DNA from: Pictodentalium vernedei
Lineage: Eukaryota; Mollusca; Scaphopoda; Dentaliida; Dentaliidae
Assembly (NCBI GenBank): GCA_031216915.1
Contig: JAUFNR010000125.1
Span: 1-64,000, forward strand
Direction: 5' to 3'
DNA length: 64,000 bases
The position numbers and the translations under genes are program-made. Shown piece by piece: positions 63,946 to 64,000 of the stretch. Under the pieces are notes generated by a model. It did not search any database, was not told the origin of the DNA, and saw only the letters and a program-made list of their open reading frames with translations. The first letter of the stretch is position 1. Each line of letters opens with the position of its first letter.

Positions 63946-64000
63946 GCACTTCGGGTATACACGTATTCTATCCAGACCGCTGAAGGCAGCAACCCGAAAG

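Overview
The window looks like nuclear DNA of a marine invertebrate, most likely a lophotrochozoan such as a mollusc or brachiopod. That is inferred from repeat style: tRNA-derived SINEs ending in (AAAT)n, Helentron-like elements carrying tandem arrays, Penelope-like and LINE remnants, and many pure G or C tracts of 15-26 bp. The species cannot be fixed from the sequence. No bacterial gene organisation is present. Ordinary host coding sequence is sparse: four possible exons (681-985, 12964-13260, 19750-19900, 59551-59843), all weakly supported.

The centrepiece is a complete 13.9-kb Polinton/Maverick (adintovirus-like) element at 29478-43353. It has terminal inverted repeats of 471 and 470 bp that match along nearly their whole length and a 6-bp target duplication with one mismatch. 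All genes are unbroken. Eleven genes run rightwards: PC4-like DNA-binding protein, packaging ATPase, a GGFL-type small basic protein, a conserved unknown, retroviral-type integrase with chromodomain, a small membrane protein, penton-like minor capsid protein, a second small basic amphipathic protein, double-jelly-roll major capsid protein, adenain-like protease, and a BIR-RING inhibitor of apoptosis. One long gene runs leftwards and meets them tail to tail: a protein-primed family B DNA polymerase with five N-terminal zinc fingers and an OTU-like domain. Together these supply replication, integration, DNA packaging, capsid assembly and maturation, and a probable anti-death function. The space between the convergent gene sets holds a four-unit dyad repeat, a 32-bp-arm stem-loop and a hammerhead-ribozyme-like core.

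Left flank (1-29477): tandem arrays of 150-370 bp units, SINEs with clear target duplications, a decayed Penelope-like element whose reverse-transcriptase codons have expanded into an 18-unit 48-bp minisatellite (13457-14323), a 4-kb imperfect inverted duplication (15055-18965), a Helentron-like element (10297-12455) and several foldback elements. Right flank (43354-64000): further copies of the same tandem-repeat families and SINEs, two truncated LINE copies (55905-58520), a four-base microsatellite, a perfect 36-bp-arm palindrome beside a second 48-bp minisatellite (60995-62160), and a 480-bp direct duplication at the window end.
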